In this document: positions 24,270 through 32,416 of the stretch, in pieces
Layout: each line of letters begins with the position of its first letter
Position numbering within the stretch: position 1 is the first letter of the stretch
DNA from: Myxococcus sp. CA023
GTDB taxonomy: Bacteria > Myxococcota > Myxococcia > Myxococcales > Myxococcaceae
Assembly: GCF_010998615.1 (NCBI RefSeq)
Contig: NZ_JAAEAH010000096.1
Location: forward strand, 1-35,136
Direction: 5' to 3'
DNA length: 35,136 nt
The notes under the pieces: model-generated
Told to the model about the DNA's origin: nothing
Database searches by the model: none
The model's input: the letters and a program-made list of their open reading frames with translations, nothing else
Program-made: the position numbers and the translations under genes

Positions 24270-25427
24270 TCAGAGCGACGAGAGCAGGGACTCCCAGGCC
24301 TTGAGGGCGCGGTCGGCGGACAGCTCCTCGGAGCGGCGCCGGGCCCGGGCGGACAGGTCGGCCCGGTGCACGTCGTCCTGGACGATTCGCGCCAGGGCGT
24401 CCGCCAGCGCCTGGGGCTGCTCCATGGGCACGAGGACGCCGTGCTTGCCGTGCTCCAGCACCTCCGCGGGGCCGGAGGGGCAGTCGGTACTGACCACGGG
24501 GCAGCCCAGGGCCAGCGCCTCCAGCAGCACCATGGGCAACCCCTCGAAGCGCGAGGACAGGGCGAAGGCCGCCGCCCGCCGCATCAGCGTATGCGGGTTG
24601 GGCGCGAAGCCCGGCAGGAAGACGGAGTCCTCCACGCCCAGGGACTTCACCAGCGCCTTCAACTCCGCCTCCAGCGAGCCTTCCCCCAGGATGAGCAGGT
24701 GCTGGTCCACCCCGGCCTGGCGCATCAGCGCGTGGCTCCGGATGAGCACGTCGAAGGCCTTCTGGTGCTCCAGCCGGCCCACGGCGATGACCACGGGCTT
24801 GCGGAAGATGGGCTCCGCCCAGGCGGGCAGCGGGTGCTCACCGGCGGCGCGCACCCGGTCGCCGTCCACGAAGTTGGGGATGACGTGGAGCTGCTCGGAC
24901 CGAACCGGCACCAGGTCCCGGAAGGCCTTCGCTGAATCGTGGCCGCACGCGACGATGCGGCTCATGCGAGGGTAGAGCCACCGCAGGCCCCAGAGCTGCC
25001 GCCGGGGCTGCTCCAGGTGGAAGGCGCCCCAGTCGAAGTGAATCATGCCCACCACGGGCTTGCGCAGCAGCCGCCCCGCCAGGCACGCCAGCAGCGCCGC
25101 CCGGCCCTCCTGCCCCGCCACGATGACGTCCACGTCGCGCGCCTCGCGCACCAGCCGCCAGAAGAAGCGCGGCAGCATGCCCCGCCGGTACTCGAAGGCG
25201 TCGGTGCCCCACACCACCTCGGTGCGCTGCGGAATCCGGTCGCTCTGGCTCTTCGGATGGGGCCGGTGGTGGAAGAACATCTTCGTGTCGAACCGGCCGG
25301 GGTCCAGCCCCGTCAGCACGTTGCACACGGACCGTTCGATGCCGCCCGAGCCCAGGAACACCAGCGTGAACAGCACCCGCTTCCGAGCGGCTACTGGAGG
25401 CGCCTCGCCCTGTGTCGTTACGAGCAT
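24270..25427 (-). CDS. Glycosyltransferase family 4
   Basis: A 385-aa cytoplasmic or membrane-peripheral GT-B glycosyltransferase. The N-terminal domain has LVFLGSGGIERSV (residues about 22-34, the G-G-x-E loop common in GT4 acceptor domains). The C-terminal domain has AVGRLEHQKAFDVLI (about 210-225, the G(R)L..QK.....L signature) and the EX7E motif in SSRFEGLPMVLLEALALG (Glu pair in FEG and LLE). The sugar and acceptor cannot be read from sequence. It lacks a transmembrane helix. ATG 25427 is taken as start; GTG codons a few residues upstream (25430, 25436) are equally possible, and none has a good ribosome site. It is divergent from the alpha/beta hydrolase, and GT2 and decarboxylase genes lie 2.3 kb away. 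Confidence 0.92.
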   Translation of the reverse strand: MLVTTQGEAPPVAARKRVLFTLVFLGSGGIERSVCNVLTGLDPGRFDTKMFFHHRPHPKSQSDRIPQRTEVVWGTDAFEYRRGMLPRFFWRLVREARDVDVIVAGQEGRAALLACLAGRLLRKPVVGMIHFDWGAFHLEQPRRQLWGLRWLYPRMSRIVACGHDSAKAFRDLVPVRSEQLHVIPNFVDGDRVRAAGEHPLPAWAEPIFRKPVVIAVGRLEHQKAFDVLIRSHALMRQAGVDQHLLILGEGSLEAELKALVKSLGVEDSVFLPGFAPNPHTLMRRAAAFALSSRFEGLPMVLLEALALGCPVVSTDCPSGPAEVLEHGKHGVLVPMEQPQALADALARIVQDDVHRADLSARARRRSEELSADRALKAWESLLSSL

Positions 25428-25452
25428 CACCCGCACTCTCGCGTGCTTCGAG

Positions 25453-25520
25453 ACACCGCGGTCCAGGACCTTCGGAGTGACAGGACTCCCCCCGGCTCCA
25501 ACCTGACCCACCCGCGGTGT
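25453..25520. promoter_or_regulatory. Inverted CCGCGG-containing operator candidate
   Basis: ACACCGCGG at 25453-25461 and its perfect reverse complement CCGCGGTGT at 25512-25520 lie in the gap between the divergent GT4 and hydrolase genes, 50 nt apart. Each arm contains the palindrome CCGCGG. Two inverted copies of one site in a divergent promoter region suggest a shared operator, but GC-rich DNA makes CCGCGG common, so confidence is low. Confidence 0.3.
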
Positions 25521-25596
25521 AACCAACTTGCATTCGCTCCGCCACCCCCACGGCTCAGCTAGGGTTCGCTTTGTTCCAAGCCAATCCAAGATATCC

Positions 25597-26523
25597 GTGA
25601 AAACACGTACTCAATTCCGCTGTCTCGTGGCGCTGGTGCCCCTCTGCGTGTTGCTCACCGCTGCGGGATACCTCGGGGTCAACGGTCATCGCATCGGCCA
25701 GGGCCTGCTGCATCCGCGGCCCATTCCGGTGACACGTCCCCTGGCGGAGCCGGTGTTGTCGCCGCTGGAGGACGTGGCCTTCACCACGTCCGATGGGGTG
25801 CCGCTCAAGGGCTGGTACGTGCCTTCACGCAACCGCGCCGCGGTGGTGCTGGTGCACGGCTTCGCGGACAACCGCGCGCAGTTGCTCTTCGAGGCCCGGA
25901 CGCTCGTGGGCGCGGGCTACGGCGTGTTGCTCTTTGATTTGCGCGCGCACGGCGAAAGCGGCGGCGACACGGTGACGTGGGGAGACCGGGAGCGGCGCGA
26001 CGTGACGGCGGCGCTGGATTTCGTCTCACGGCGCCCGGACGTGGACCCGGGACGGTTGGGCCTCTTCGGCTTCTCCATGGGCGGCACCACGTCGCTCCTG
26101 GTCGCCAGCGAGGACGCGCGGGTGAAGGCGGTGGCCGCCGCGGGGGCCTATCCCGCGCTGGAGGCGGACATCTACGCCGGCTATGGCCGCTGGGGTGCGA
26201 TGAGCGCGGAGCCGGTGCTGTGGACCCTGCGCCGCGCGGGCGTGACGGTGGACGCGGTGCGCCCCATTGACGGGATGTGCCGGCTGGGCGGCCGGCCGCT
26301 GCTGCTGGTCAACGGCGACGTGGACCCGGACGCGCCCGCGAAGCTCCAGGCCAGCCTCTTCCAGGCCGCGTGCGAACCCAAGTCACTCTGGGTCGTCGAG
26401 GGCGCGGGCCATGGCCAGTACGCGCGCGTGGCGCCGGAGGAATACGCGCGCCGGCTGCTCCAGCACTTCGGCGCGGCGCTCCAGGCCCTGCCTCAAGCCT
26501 CCTCGGGCGGCGCCACCCACTGA
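25597..26523 (+). CDS. Membrane-anchored alpha/beta hydrolase
   Basis: A 308-aa alpha/beta-hydrolase-fold protein, probably an esterase or peptidase facing the envelope. After a basic N-terminus, residues 10-28 form one hydrophobic segment that acts as signal anchor. The hydrolase core shows VLVHGFADNR (oxyanion-hole region, about residues 85-94), FGFSMGG (nucleophile Ser160 in GxSxG), an Asp in NGDVDPDAP (about residue 240) and His272 in GAGHGQY, which completes the triad. This arrangement resembles YqkD-like or bem46-type hydrolases, in which an alpha/beta hydrolase follows a single N-terminal membrane segment. The GTG at 25597 is chosen because it puts the basic residues just before the helix; no good ribosome site is visible. 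The last 31 bp overlap the convergent transferase gene. Confidence 0.85.
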   Translation: MKTRTQFRCLVALVPLCVLLTAAGYLGVNGHRIGQGLLHPRPIPVTRPLAEPVLSPLEDVAFTTSDGVPLKGWYVPSRNRAAVVLVHGFADNRAQLLFEARTLVGAGYGVLLFDLRAHGESGGDTVTWGDRERRDVTAALDFVSRRPDVDPGRLGLFGFSMGGTTSLLVASEDARVKAVAAAGAYPALEADIYAGYGRWGAMSAEPVLWTLRRAGVTVDAVRPIDGMCRLGGRPLLLVNGDVDPDAPAKLQASLFQAACEPKSLWVVEGAGHGQYARVAPEEYARRLLQHFGAALQALPQASSGGATH

Positions 26524-27242
26524 GGCGCCGCGTCCAGCGCGGGCCGCTCCTCCAGCAGCTCGTGCGGGCGGAAGGCGCCCTTGTAGCGCAGGGACGCGCA
26601 GGCCAGCACGCGGTAGCCCAGGTAGACGTGGGGGATGCCCCGCGCCTTCGCCAGCGCCACCTGGTGCAGCACGTTGGCCGTGCCCAGCGACAGGTGCGCA
26701 TAGGCGGGGTCGTAGAAGAAATACACGGCGCTCCATGCGCGCGGTGTCTCGTCGCAGATGCCCACGCCCACCAGCCTGGGTCCGCCCTCCGCGCCGTCGT
26801 CGTACCACGCCACCTCGCGCGCGGACGGGTGCGGATAGGAGAACTGGAGCGAGTACTCGCGCGCGGTGATGGGTGACGGCGCCCACTCGCGCGCGGTCTC
26901 GCGCTCCGAATGCCACTGGCGATACAGCGCCAGCCTCGCGTCATCCACACGCGGCGGCCCCACCTCCACGCGCAGGTGCGCGCACGCGGCACGCGCCCGG
27001 CGCTGGCTGCGGTTGGGCTGGAAGCCCTCCACGGGGATGCGCAATGACACGCAGGCATTGCAGTCCACGCAGGCCGGCCGGAAGTACACCAGGCCGAAGC
27101 GGCGCCAGCCTCGCACCAGCAGGTGCTCGTACTCCTCCGGCGTGACGTCCTCCAGCACGAGGTTTTCGAGCGAGGCCTCCCGCTCCGGCAGATAGCTGCA
27201 GGCCCGGGGCGGCTCGACTTCGTGTGCCAGGAGGAACGCCAT
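26493..27242 (-). CDS. bpt: Aminoacyl-tRNA--protein transferase (Bpt/Ate family)
   Basis: A 249-aa member of the ATE/Bpt family, enzymes that move leucine or arginine from aminoacyl-tRNA to an N-terminal Asp or Glu and mark the protein for Clp-dependent degradation (N-degron pathway). The N-terminal domain has the conserved CSYLPE (Cys15) and CVDCNACVSLRIPV (about residues 57-70), the Cys-rich signature of the family. The C-terminal GNAT-like domain shows GVGICDETPRAWSAVYFFYDP and VYLGYRVLACASLRYKGAFRPHE, which match the family. Length is normal for bacterial members, about 240-250 aa. ATG 27242 has AGGAACAGG upstream. From sequence I cannot decide between leucyl (Bpt) and arginyl (Ate) donors. 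The 3' end overlaps the hydrolase gene by 31 bp. Confidence 0.92.
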   Translation of the reverse strand: MAFLLAHEVEPPRACSYLPEREASLENLVLEDVTPEEYEHLLVRGWRRFGLVYFRPACVDCNACVSLRIPVEGFQPNRSQRRARAACAHLRVEVGPPRVDDARLALYRQWHSERETAREWAPSPITAREYSLQFSYPHPSAREVAWYDDGAEGGPRLVGVGICDETPRAWSAVYFFYDPAYAHLSLGTANVLHQVALAKARGIPHVYLGYRVLACASLRYKGAFRPHELLEERPALDAAPQWVAPPEEA

Positions 27243-27440
27243 GTGGGGCCTGTTCCTGTCGCGACCGTCGTCCGGCGTCAAGTCTGACCCGGTGACCCGA
27301 AGCCACCACTTCCGGGCGAGCACCCGCTTCTCAGAGGGAAAAGCGTTGTCCGCGGCACGCCCATCTGCCCAGCCGGCAGGCTGGCATGACGTCTGCACAA
27401 CCAACGGCCAGCCTCGCGGAGTCGAGGCAGGAGGATGACC

Positions 27441-27695
27441 ATGGCCCGCCACCGCACGCAGCCTTCGCTGAACCGCCTGTCGCATTGGGATTTCGGTCGA
27501 GCGGACAGGCAGATCCGTGCGGCCACTGGCAGCCATGACTGGGTGGTTGTGAGCACCACATCCCCCTCGCGTCCGAGTGGGAACCGCCCGAATCCGGACA
27601 TTCCTGTCCTACTTGCGGCGGTCCGGGCACAGGTCGAGTGCGACCCGGAAGAGGTGCTTGGAGTGGATTTCGACCTGGAGTTCGCGAGCTACTGA
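27441..27695 (+). CDS. Small unknown protein
   Basis: An 84-aa open frame with a strong ribosome site, GGAGG at 27430-27434, six nt before ATG 27441 (an earlier in-frame ATG at 27435 is too close to it). The product is basic in its first half and acidic in the last 20 residues (CDPEEVLGVDFDLEFASY), with one Cys. It has no signal peptide or membrane segment, and I do not recognise it. Third-codon positions are less GC-biased than in neighbours, but the frame is uninterrupted and the ribosome site good. It is divergent from the bpt gene, about 198 bp away, and precedes the GT2 gene by 65 bp. I regard it as a probable but unproven gene. Confidence 0.5.
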   Translation: MARHRTQPSLNRLSHWDFGRADRQIRAATGSHDWVVVSTTSPSRPSGNRPNPDIPVLLAAVRAQVECDPEEVLGVDFDLEFASY

Positions 27696-27724
27696 TGTGA
27701 CGGGGTGGCGCGCGGGCGGGCGGC

Positions 27725-27754
27725 TTCTCATGCGTGGCCGCCAACGCGTATAAG
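27725..27754 (+). promoter_or_regulatory. Promoter candidate for a leaderless GT2 transcript
   Basis: TTCTCA (27725-27730, 4 of 6 matches to -35) is followed by an 18-nt spacer and TATAAG (27749-27754, 5 of 6 matches to -10). Only six nt separate the -10 from the ATG at 27761, so transcription would start at or next to the start codon. No Shine-Dalgarno is present, which agrees with a leaderless message. Confidence 0.38.
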
Positions 27755-27760
27755 TCCGCT

Positions 27761-28612
27761 ATGTCCGTCATTGACGTCTCGGTGGTGATGCCCACCCACA
27801 AGCGGGAGAAGGAAGTGGTGGAGGCCATCCGCTCGGTCCTCCGCCAGGAAGGGGTGAACGTCGAGGTCCTCGTCCTGGACGACACGCCCGAGGGCACGGC
27901 GCGCGAGGCGGTGGAAGGGCTGAAGGACGAGCGGGTCCGCTACCTGGTGAACGACCCGCCGTCGAAGGGCCGCCCGGCGGTGGTGCGCAACCACGGCGCC
28001 ACGCTGGCCCGCGGGCGCTATCTGCACTTCCTGGATGACGACGACATGCTCGCCGAGGGCGCGCTGCACGCCATGGTGAGCGCGCTGGACGCGCGGCCGG
28101 ACGCGGGCGTGGCGGTGGGCTGGGTGGTGCCCTTCGGCGACGACGCGGACTGGCTCAAGGACAAGAGCGAGTACTTCGAGTGGGCCGCCCAGGTGGGCGC
28201 CAGCACCCCCAACAGCGCGTGGACCGTGGCCCACATCCTCTTTCGCGGCACGCTGTATGTGAACTCCGCGTGCATGGTGCGCCGCGAGCACTTCGCCCCG
28301 CTGGGCGGCTTCGACGCCAGCATCCCCGTCTACGAGGACGTGGACTTCTACCTGCGCGGCATCCGCGCGTTCGGCCACGTCTACGTCAACCGGCCCATCC
28401 TGCACTACCGCACCGGCCGGCCGTCGCTGATGCACAACCTGGGCAAGGACGGCACGCTGGTGGTGCAGTCCAACGAGATGATTCACGGCAAGTACCGCAA
28501 GACGAACGGCATGCTGGAGTACCGCCTCATGCAGGCCGCCCTGCGGGTGCTGCCCTTCGAGGTCGCTCGCCGTCTGCCGCTACGCCTGCGCAACCAGGGC
28601 CGCGCGTCATGA
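27761..28612 (+). CDS. Glycosyltransferase family 2
   Basis: A 283-aa GT-A fold glycosyltransferase. The N-terminal DVSVVMPTHKREKEVVEAI strand-loop-helix is typical of GT2 nucleotide-sugar binding, and FLDDDDML near residue 92 gives the D-x-D metal site. A conserved acceptor-side Asp is in YEDVDFYLRG (the ED motif, about residues 191-200). There is no membrane segment, and the sugar and acceptor are unknown. ATG 27761 fits the family start; an earlier GTG at 27734 would add nine unlikely residues. Its stop overlaps the ATG of the decarboxylase gene (ATGA), so the two are translationally coupled and probably act in one pathway. Confidence 0.93.
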   Translation: MSVIDVSVVMPTHKREKEVVEAIRSVLRQEGVNVEVLVLDDTPEGTAREAVEGLKDERVRYLVNDPPSKGRPAVVRNHGATLARGRYLHFLDDDDMLAEGALHAMVSALDARPDAGVAVGWVVPFGDDADWLKDKSEYFEWAAQVGASTPNSAWTVAHILFRGTLYVNSACMVRREHFAPLGGFDASIPVYEDVDFYLRGIRAFGHVYVNRPILHYRTGRPSLMHNLGKDGTLVVQSNEMIHGKYRKTNGMLEYRLMQAALRVLPFEVARRLPLRLRNQGRAS

Positions 28613-30051
28613 GCCTCAAGAGCCGGCTTCTCGGGACGGCCAGGCGCCAGGTGAAGCAGACGCTGCGCCCGGTGCTCCAGCGGGCCATGGCCCCCGCGCG
28701 CAACCACATTCCCGCCTCGCACTGGGGCCTGCGGGACGTGCCCGGCCAGGGCCTGAGCCTGGAGGGTGTCCCGCTGGCGCAACTGGTGGAGCGCTGGGGC
28801 TCGCCGCTGCACGTGGTGCACATGGCGGCGCTGCGCCGCAACGCGGAGCGCTTCCTCGCGGTGCCGCCGGGGCGCACGGGCGGCTGTGAAGTCTATTACT
28901 CGTACAAGACAAACCCGGTGCCCGGCGTGCTGTCCTTCCTGCACGGCCTGGGCGTGGGCGCGGAGGTCATCTCCGCCTACGAGATGTGGCTGGCGCTGAA
29001 GCTGGGCGTGCCCCCGGAGCGCATCGTCTACAACGGCCCGGTGAAGTCGGAGGCCTCCGTGCGCGAGGCCATCTCCCGGGGCATCCAGCTGCTGGCCGCC
29101 AACCACGCGGAGGAGATTGCCGTCTTCGCCCGGCTGGCCGCGGAGCTGGACCGCCGCCCGCGCGTCGCCGTGCGGGTGACGACGAACAGCGGCTGGTCCG
29201 CGCAGTTCGGCACGCCCATCGCGGGAGGCGCCGCGCTGAGGGCCTACCAGCAGGCGCGCGGCTCGAAGCACCTGAACGTGGTGGGCCTGCACGCGCACCG
29301 TGGAGAAACCATCCGCACGGAGGGCGACTTCACGGCCTTCGTGGAGTCGGTGCTCGACTTCACGGACACGCTGCACCAGGAGCTGGGACTGGACTTGGAG
29401 GTGCTCGATTTGGGCGGCAGCCTCAACACGCCCACCGTCCAGCACATCGCCGAGCGCGACTGGCGCCTCAACCTCACCTTCTTCCGCGACGTGCCCGCGC
29501 CCGACCCGGCGGCGTCGCTGTCCATCGACCGCTACGTGGCGCTGGCGGTGGAGATGGTGGAGACGCACTACGCGCGGCGCGGCCGTCAGCGTCCCCGCAT
29601 CTTCCTGGAGCCGGGCCGCGCCATGACGGGCGACACGCAGCTCTTGCTGGGCCGCGTGCACGCGCTCAAGGCGGGGGAAGACAGGACGTGGGCGGTGCTG
29701 GACGCCGGAATCAACCATGCCGAGTGCGTGCGCAACGAGTACCACCAGCTCTTCCACGTGAACCGGCCGGACGCGCCGGCCGACAAGATCTATACGGTGG
29801 TGGGCCCCATCTGCACGCCGGGCGACACGCTCTACCACGCGAAGCGGCTGCCCGACCTGTGCGTGGGTGACACGCTGGCCATCATGGACGCGGGCGCCTA
29901 CTTCGTGCCCTTCGCCACGTCCTTCTCCTATCCCCAGCCGGCCATCATCGCGCTGGAGGACGGGAAGGAGCGGCTGCTACGGCGCGCGGAGACGTTCGAT
30001 GACCTGGTGACGTTCGACGCGCCGGACAGCCGCGCCGCGCTCACCGGTTGA
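28609..30051 (+). CDS. PLP-dependent decarboxylase, fold type III (DapDC/ODC family)
   Basis: A 480-aa homologue of diaminopimelate, ornithine and arginine decarboxylases. The first 40 residues form a basic extension absent in LysA. The N-terminal TIM barrel has YYSYKTNP with Lys100 as the Schiff-base lysine, GLHAHRGETI in the HIGSQ position, and LDLGGSLNTP (the Gly-rich phosphate loop). FLEPGRAMTGD (about residue 330) is the EPGR block, and ICTPGDTL (about 401) matches the CESGD region that carries the substrate-side Cys and Asp. The changed loops suggest a substrate other than diaminopimelate, perhaps a pathway-specific amino acid or carrier-bound substrate. It is coupled to the GT2 gene by ATGA overlap and overlaps the convergent ATP-grasp gene by 11 bp, which points to a dedicated small-molecule or glycan pathway. 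Confidence 0.9.
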   Translation: MSLKSRLLGTARRQVKQTLRPVLQRAMAPARNHIPASHWGLRDVPGQGLSLEGVPLAQLVERWGSPLHVVHMAALRRNAERFLAVPPGRTGGCEVYYSYKTNPVPGVLSFLHGLGVGAEVISAYEMWLALKLGVPPERIVYNGPVKSEASVREAISRGIQLLAANHAEEIAVFARLAAELDRRPRVAVRVTTNSGWSAQFGTPIAGGAALRAYQQARGSKHLNVVGLHAHRGETIRTEGDFTAFVESVLDFTDTLHQELGLDLEVLDLGGSLNTPTVQHIAERDWRLNLTFFRDVPAPDPAASLSIDRYVALAVEMVETHYARRGRQRPRIFLEPGRAMTGDTQLLLGRVHALKAGEDRTWAVLDAGINHAECVRNEYHQLFHVNRPDAPADKIYTVVGPICTPGDTLYHAKRLPDLCVGDTLAIMDAGAYFVPFATSFSYPQPAIIALEDGKERLLRRAETFDDLVTFDAPDSRAALTG

Positions 30052-31339
30052 GCACCATCATCCGGATGAAGGCTCGGGGGTGGCGCGCGGAGCCGTAGAG
30101 AATCTGCGCCACCTCCACCGCGGTGGGCATCAGGTCATCCGAGTCGATGAGCGGGTCCACCGCCACGTCCCGGTGTGACGCCAGCCAGCTCCGCCACTGG
30201 CGGGCCTCGTCCTCCGGCAACGCACCGGACAGCCGCTGGAGGTTGAGCAGCATCTCCAGCGCGATGCGGTTGCAGAACACCTCGCCGTTGCCGCGCCAGT
30301 CACGCGCGGCCCGCAGCTCGCGGCGCAGGGCGTCCCGGTCCCCCAGCGCGGCGTGGTAGGCCAGGAGCGGCAGCGGCAGGCCCCGGGCGATGTCGAAGCC
30401 CATCTGCCCGTAGTAGCGGGGGTTGAAGTCGATGAGGAGGAAGTCGTCCTTCGTCTGGATGAACTCCACCTCGAAGACGCCGTGGTAGCCCAGGCGCTTG
30501 CACAAACGCTGGAGCCCCGCGGCCAGCTCCTCGCGCACCGGGGCGGATTCGAAGCACACGCCCACGCCCAGCCGCCGCGGACGCTGGAGCACCTTCATGG
30601 CGCCGCGCACCTCGAACAGCTCGCCCGTCTCGTCCACGAATCCGGAGAGGCTGTAGATGCCCTCCGCTGCCTCCGGGTGGAACTCCTGCACCATGGGGCG
30701 CGACACCGCGGGGTCGAAGCGCACCAGCATGGGCGCGTACCCGTCTCTCGAGAAGGCGCGGTACTCCTCCGCGAGCTGCTCGGGCGCCTGCACCGGCTGC
30801 CCCTTTCGGTGGGTGGAGTAGAGAATCTGCGTGGTGGGCTTGATGAGGACCGGGAAGCGCGCCTCGCGGGACACCACGTTCAGGTCCGCTTCCGATTCGG
30901 GGAACCAGGTGCGTGGGAGCTTCAGGCCCACCGCCTGGCCCGCCTCGAAGAGCTTGCGCTTGTTGAGCAGGCCGTAGACGGCGTCGATGCCCGGGTCGTA
31001 GAGGTGGAAGTACTCCGACAGCGCCTCGCGGTGGACGGACACCAGCCACGCCAGCTCATCGCTCGTCGGATAGAGCACATGCCGCATCGGCTCGCGGCGG
31101 CCCAGGTCCATCAGCCACTCGACGAAGGCCTCGGCCTGGGACTCCGGAGGACACTGCACGCGGCGGCCCACGAAGCGAGACCAGCTCGCGGGCCCCAGCT
31201 TGCCGGGGTCCGCCACCGTGACGTCAATGCCATTGCGTCCGAAGCAACGCGCGGCCGCGAGCGTGCCGTAGAAGCCCGCGGAGAAGAGCAGCACGGACGG
31301 ACGGCCCTCCATTCGAACCTGGGGTGCCTGCTCCAACAT
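30041..31339 (-). CDS. ATP-grasp family ligase
   Basis: A 432-aa ATP-grasp protein, a fold that ligates a carboxylate to an amine, thiol or similar nucleophile via an acyl-phosphate. The N-terminal Rossmann-like domain (VLLFSAGFYGTLAAARCF) and pre-ATP region are followed by LLNKRKLFEAGQAVGLKLP (the K.....L...G...P element, about residues 122-140), FPVLIKPTTQI (the ATP-binding Lys strand) and VEFIQTKDDFLLIDFNPRYYG (about 278-298, with the metal-binding Glu and the D.NPR motif). The nucleophile and acid are unknown. Such ligases join amino acids or peptides to small molecules, or modify glycans. ATG 31339 is preferred to a GTG at 31372. It converges with the decarboxylase gene and lies downstream of the methyltransferase gene on the same strand. 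Confidence 0.9.
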   Translation of the reverse strand: MLEQAPQVRMEGRPSVLLFSAGFYGTLAAARCFGRNGIDVTVADPGKLGPASWSRFVGRRVQCPPESQAEAFVEWLMDLGRREPMRHVLYPTSDELAWLVSVHREALSEYFHLYDPGIDAVYGLLNKRKLFEAGQAVGLKLPRTWFPESEADLNVVSREARFPVLIKPTTQILYSTHRKGQPVQAPEQLAEEYRAFSRDGYAPMLVRFDPAVSRPMVQEFHPEAAEGIYSLSGFVDETGELFEVRGAMKVLQRPRRLGVGVCFESAPVREELAAGLQRLCKRLGYHGVFEVEFIQTKDDFLLIDFNPRYYGQMGFDIARGLPLPLLAYHAALGDRDALRRELRAARDWRGNGEVFCNRIALEMLLNLQRLSGALPEDEARQWRSWLASHRDVAVDPLIDSDDLMPTAVEVAQILYGSARHPRAFIRMMVLNR

Positions 31340-31455
31340 GACGGTGTCGTTCTCCCGCTGCGTTCCCGGCACGCCTCACGCGAAGGAGAGGAGGTGCCGT
31401 TTCAAGTCCTGGTCGCGCGAAGGATAACCGCACGCCCCCCCACTTGGCTTCCCTC

Positions 31456-31491
31456 GGCTGCGCCCTCTCCTTCTCTGAGAAAGACGCAGCC
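31456..31491 (-). terminator. Hairpin downstream of the methyltransferase-like gene
   Basis: GGCTGCG (31456-31462) pairs with CGCAGCC (31485-31491), and inside the loop TTCT (31471-31474) can pair with AGAA (31478-31481). It lies 9 bp after the methyltransferase-like stop on the minus strand, so it may end or attenuate transcription before the ATP-grasp gene. Confidence 0.42.
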
Positions 31492-31499
31492 CACTGTCG

Positions 31500-32318
31500 T
31501 CAAAAACAGACGCCCCCCTTGGGCCTCCAAACAACGTAGCCCTGGGACAAGAGCCACGGGTCGGTCTCCACTCCCTCGATGCGTGCGGAGAGACCCAGCG
31601 CGGCTTCGCGAAACGCATCGGGTGGGTGGGTATGGCCCATGGTCCGCGCCTGCTGCCAGGCGGCGCTCCATGCGGAGAAGAAGTCATGGATGGGCTCACC
31701 CGGACGTACCCGGCGGCGCAAGTCCCGGGGCAGCCAGTCCCGGAAGAGCATGGGCGCGAAGCCCAGGCTGAAGTCGGTATGGAACAGGAGCGCTTCGCGC
31801 AGCGGCAGCTCCGCGCCCTCCCCAACGCCGCGGCGCAGCAGGTGCGCGGCCATCACCGCGCCCGTCGCGTCCGCGCTCCCCTCCACCAGCAGGCCCGACG
31901 GCAGCAGGTAGCGGGTCAGGGTGCGGTGCACCTCGGGGACACGCTCAGGGGGGCCCTGGCGGAGCAGGTTCATGGCCCGCACCAGCCGGGCGGGCTCGTC
32001 GGGACGAAGGGGCAGCGCGAAGCCGCCCTCACGGAAGGACGTGCGGGCATCCGCGTCCGCCTGCGCCGCCCGCGCGCGCTCCGCGTCCAGCTCCACGCCC
32101 ACCACGGCGAGCTCCGGGTTGAGCGCGCGAAAGGCCTGGGCGCTCTCCAGCGTCGTCCACGGGTGCTCGCCGAACCCCACGTCGACGAAGACCGCGTGTG
32201 CCCAGGGCCCGTCACGACGTTCGAGCAACGGGCGCTCGAAGCGGCACAGGAACGCGTCCAGCGCGCGAAGGCGTCCGCGCGACGTCCGTCCCCGTGTCTT
32301 CGTGTCCAGCGGCGGCAT
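31500..32318 (-). CDS. Class I SAM methyltransferase-like protein
   Basis: A 272-aa protein with the N-terminal half of a Rossmann-type SAM methyltransferase. FVDVGFGEHPWTT (about residues 44-56) occupies the SAM-binding Gly loop (E/DxGxGxG with changed spacing), and VGVELDAERA (about 73-82) is the acidic end of strand 2 that binds the SAM ribose. After these the usual motifs are weaker, and the C-terminal half (about 145-272) is rich in Arg, Leu and Trp and unfamiliar. The substrate is unknown and the call is by motif only. ATG 32318 has AAGAG about 7 nt upstream. It is divergent from the zinc-ribbon protease-like gene and upstream of the ATP-grasp gene, which could make it a tailoring enzyme. 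Confidence 0.7.
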   Translation of the reverse strand: MPPLDTKTRGRTSRGRLRALDAFLCRFERPLLERRDGPWAHAVFVDVGFGEHPWTTLESAQAFRALNPELAVVGVELDAERARAAQADADARTSFREGGFALPLRPDEPARLVRAMNLLRQGPPERVPEVHRTLTRYLLPSGLLVEGSADATGAVMAAHLLRRGVGEGAELPLREALLFHTDFSLGFAPMLFRDWLPRDLRRRVRPGEPIHDFFSAWSAAWQQARTMGHTHPPDAFREAALGLSARIEGVETDPWLLSQGYVVWRPKGGVCF

Positions 32319-32416
32319 GGTGCGCTCTTGGGTGAGTCTGGCGTGGCCGTCAAGCCCACCCCGCACCATCCCCCTGATTTTCGCCGGACGCGGCGGCCTC
32401 CTAGAGTGGGACGACC

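Noticed and set aside
25428..25596. Sigma-54 promoter (GG-N10-GC) before the hydrolase
   Set aside because: TTGCA is present at 25528-25532, but the GG is 12 rather than 10 nt from the GC.
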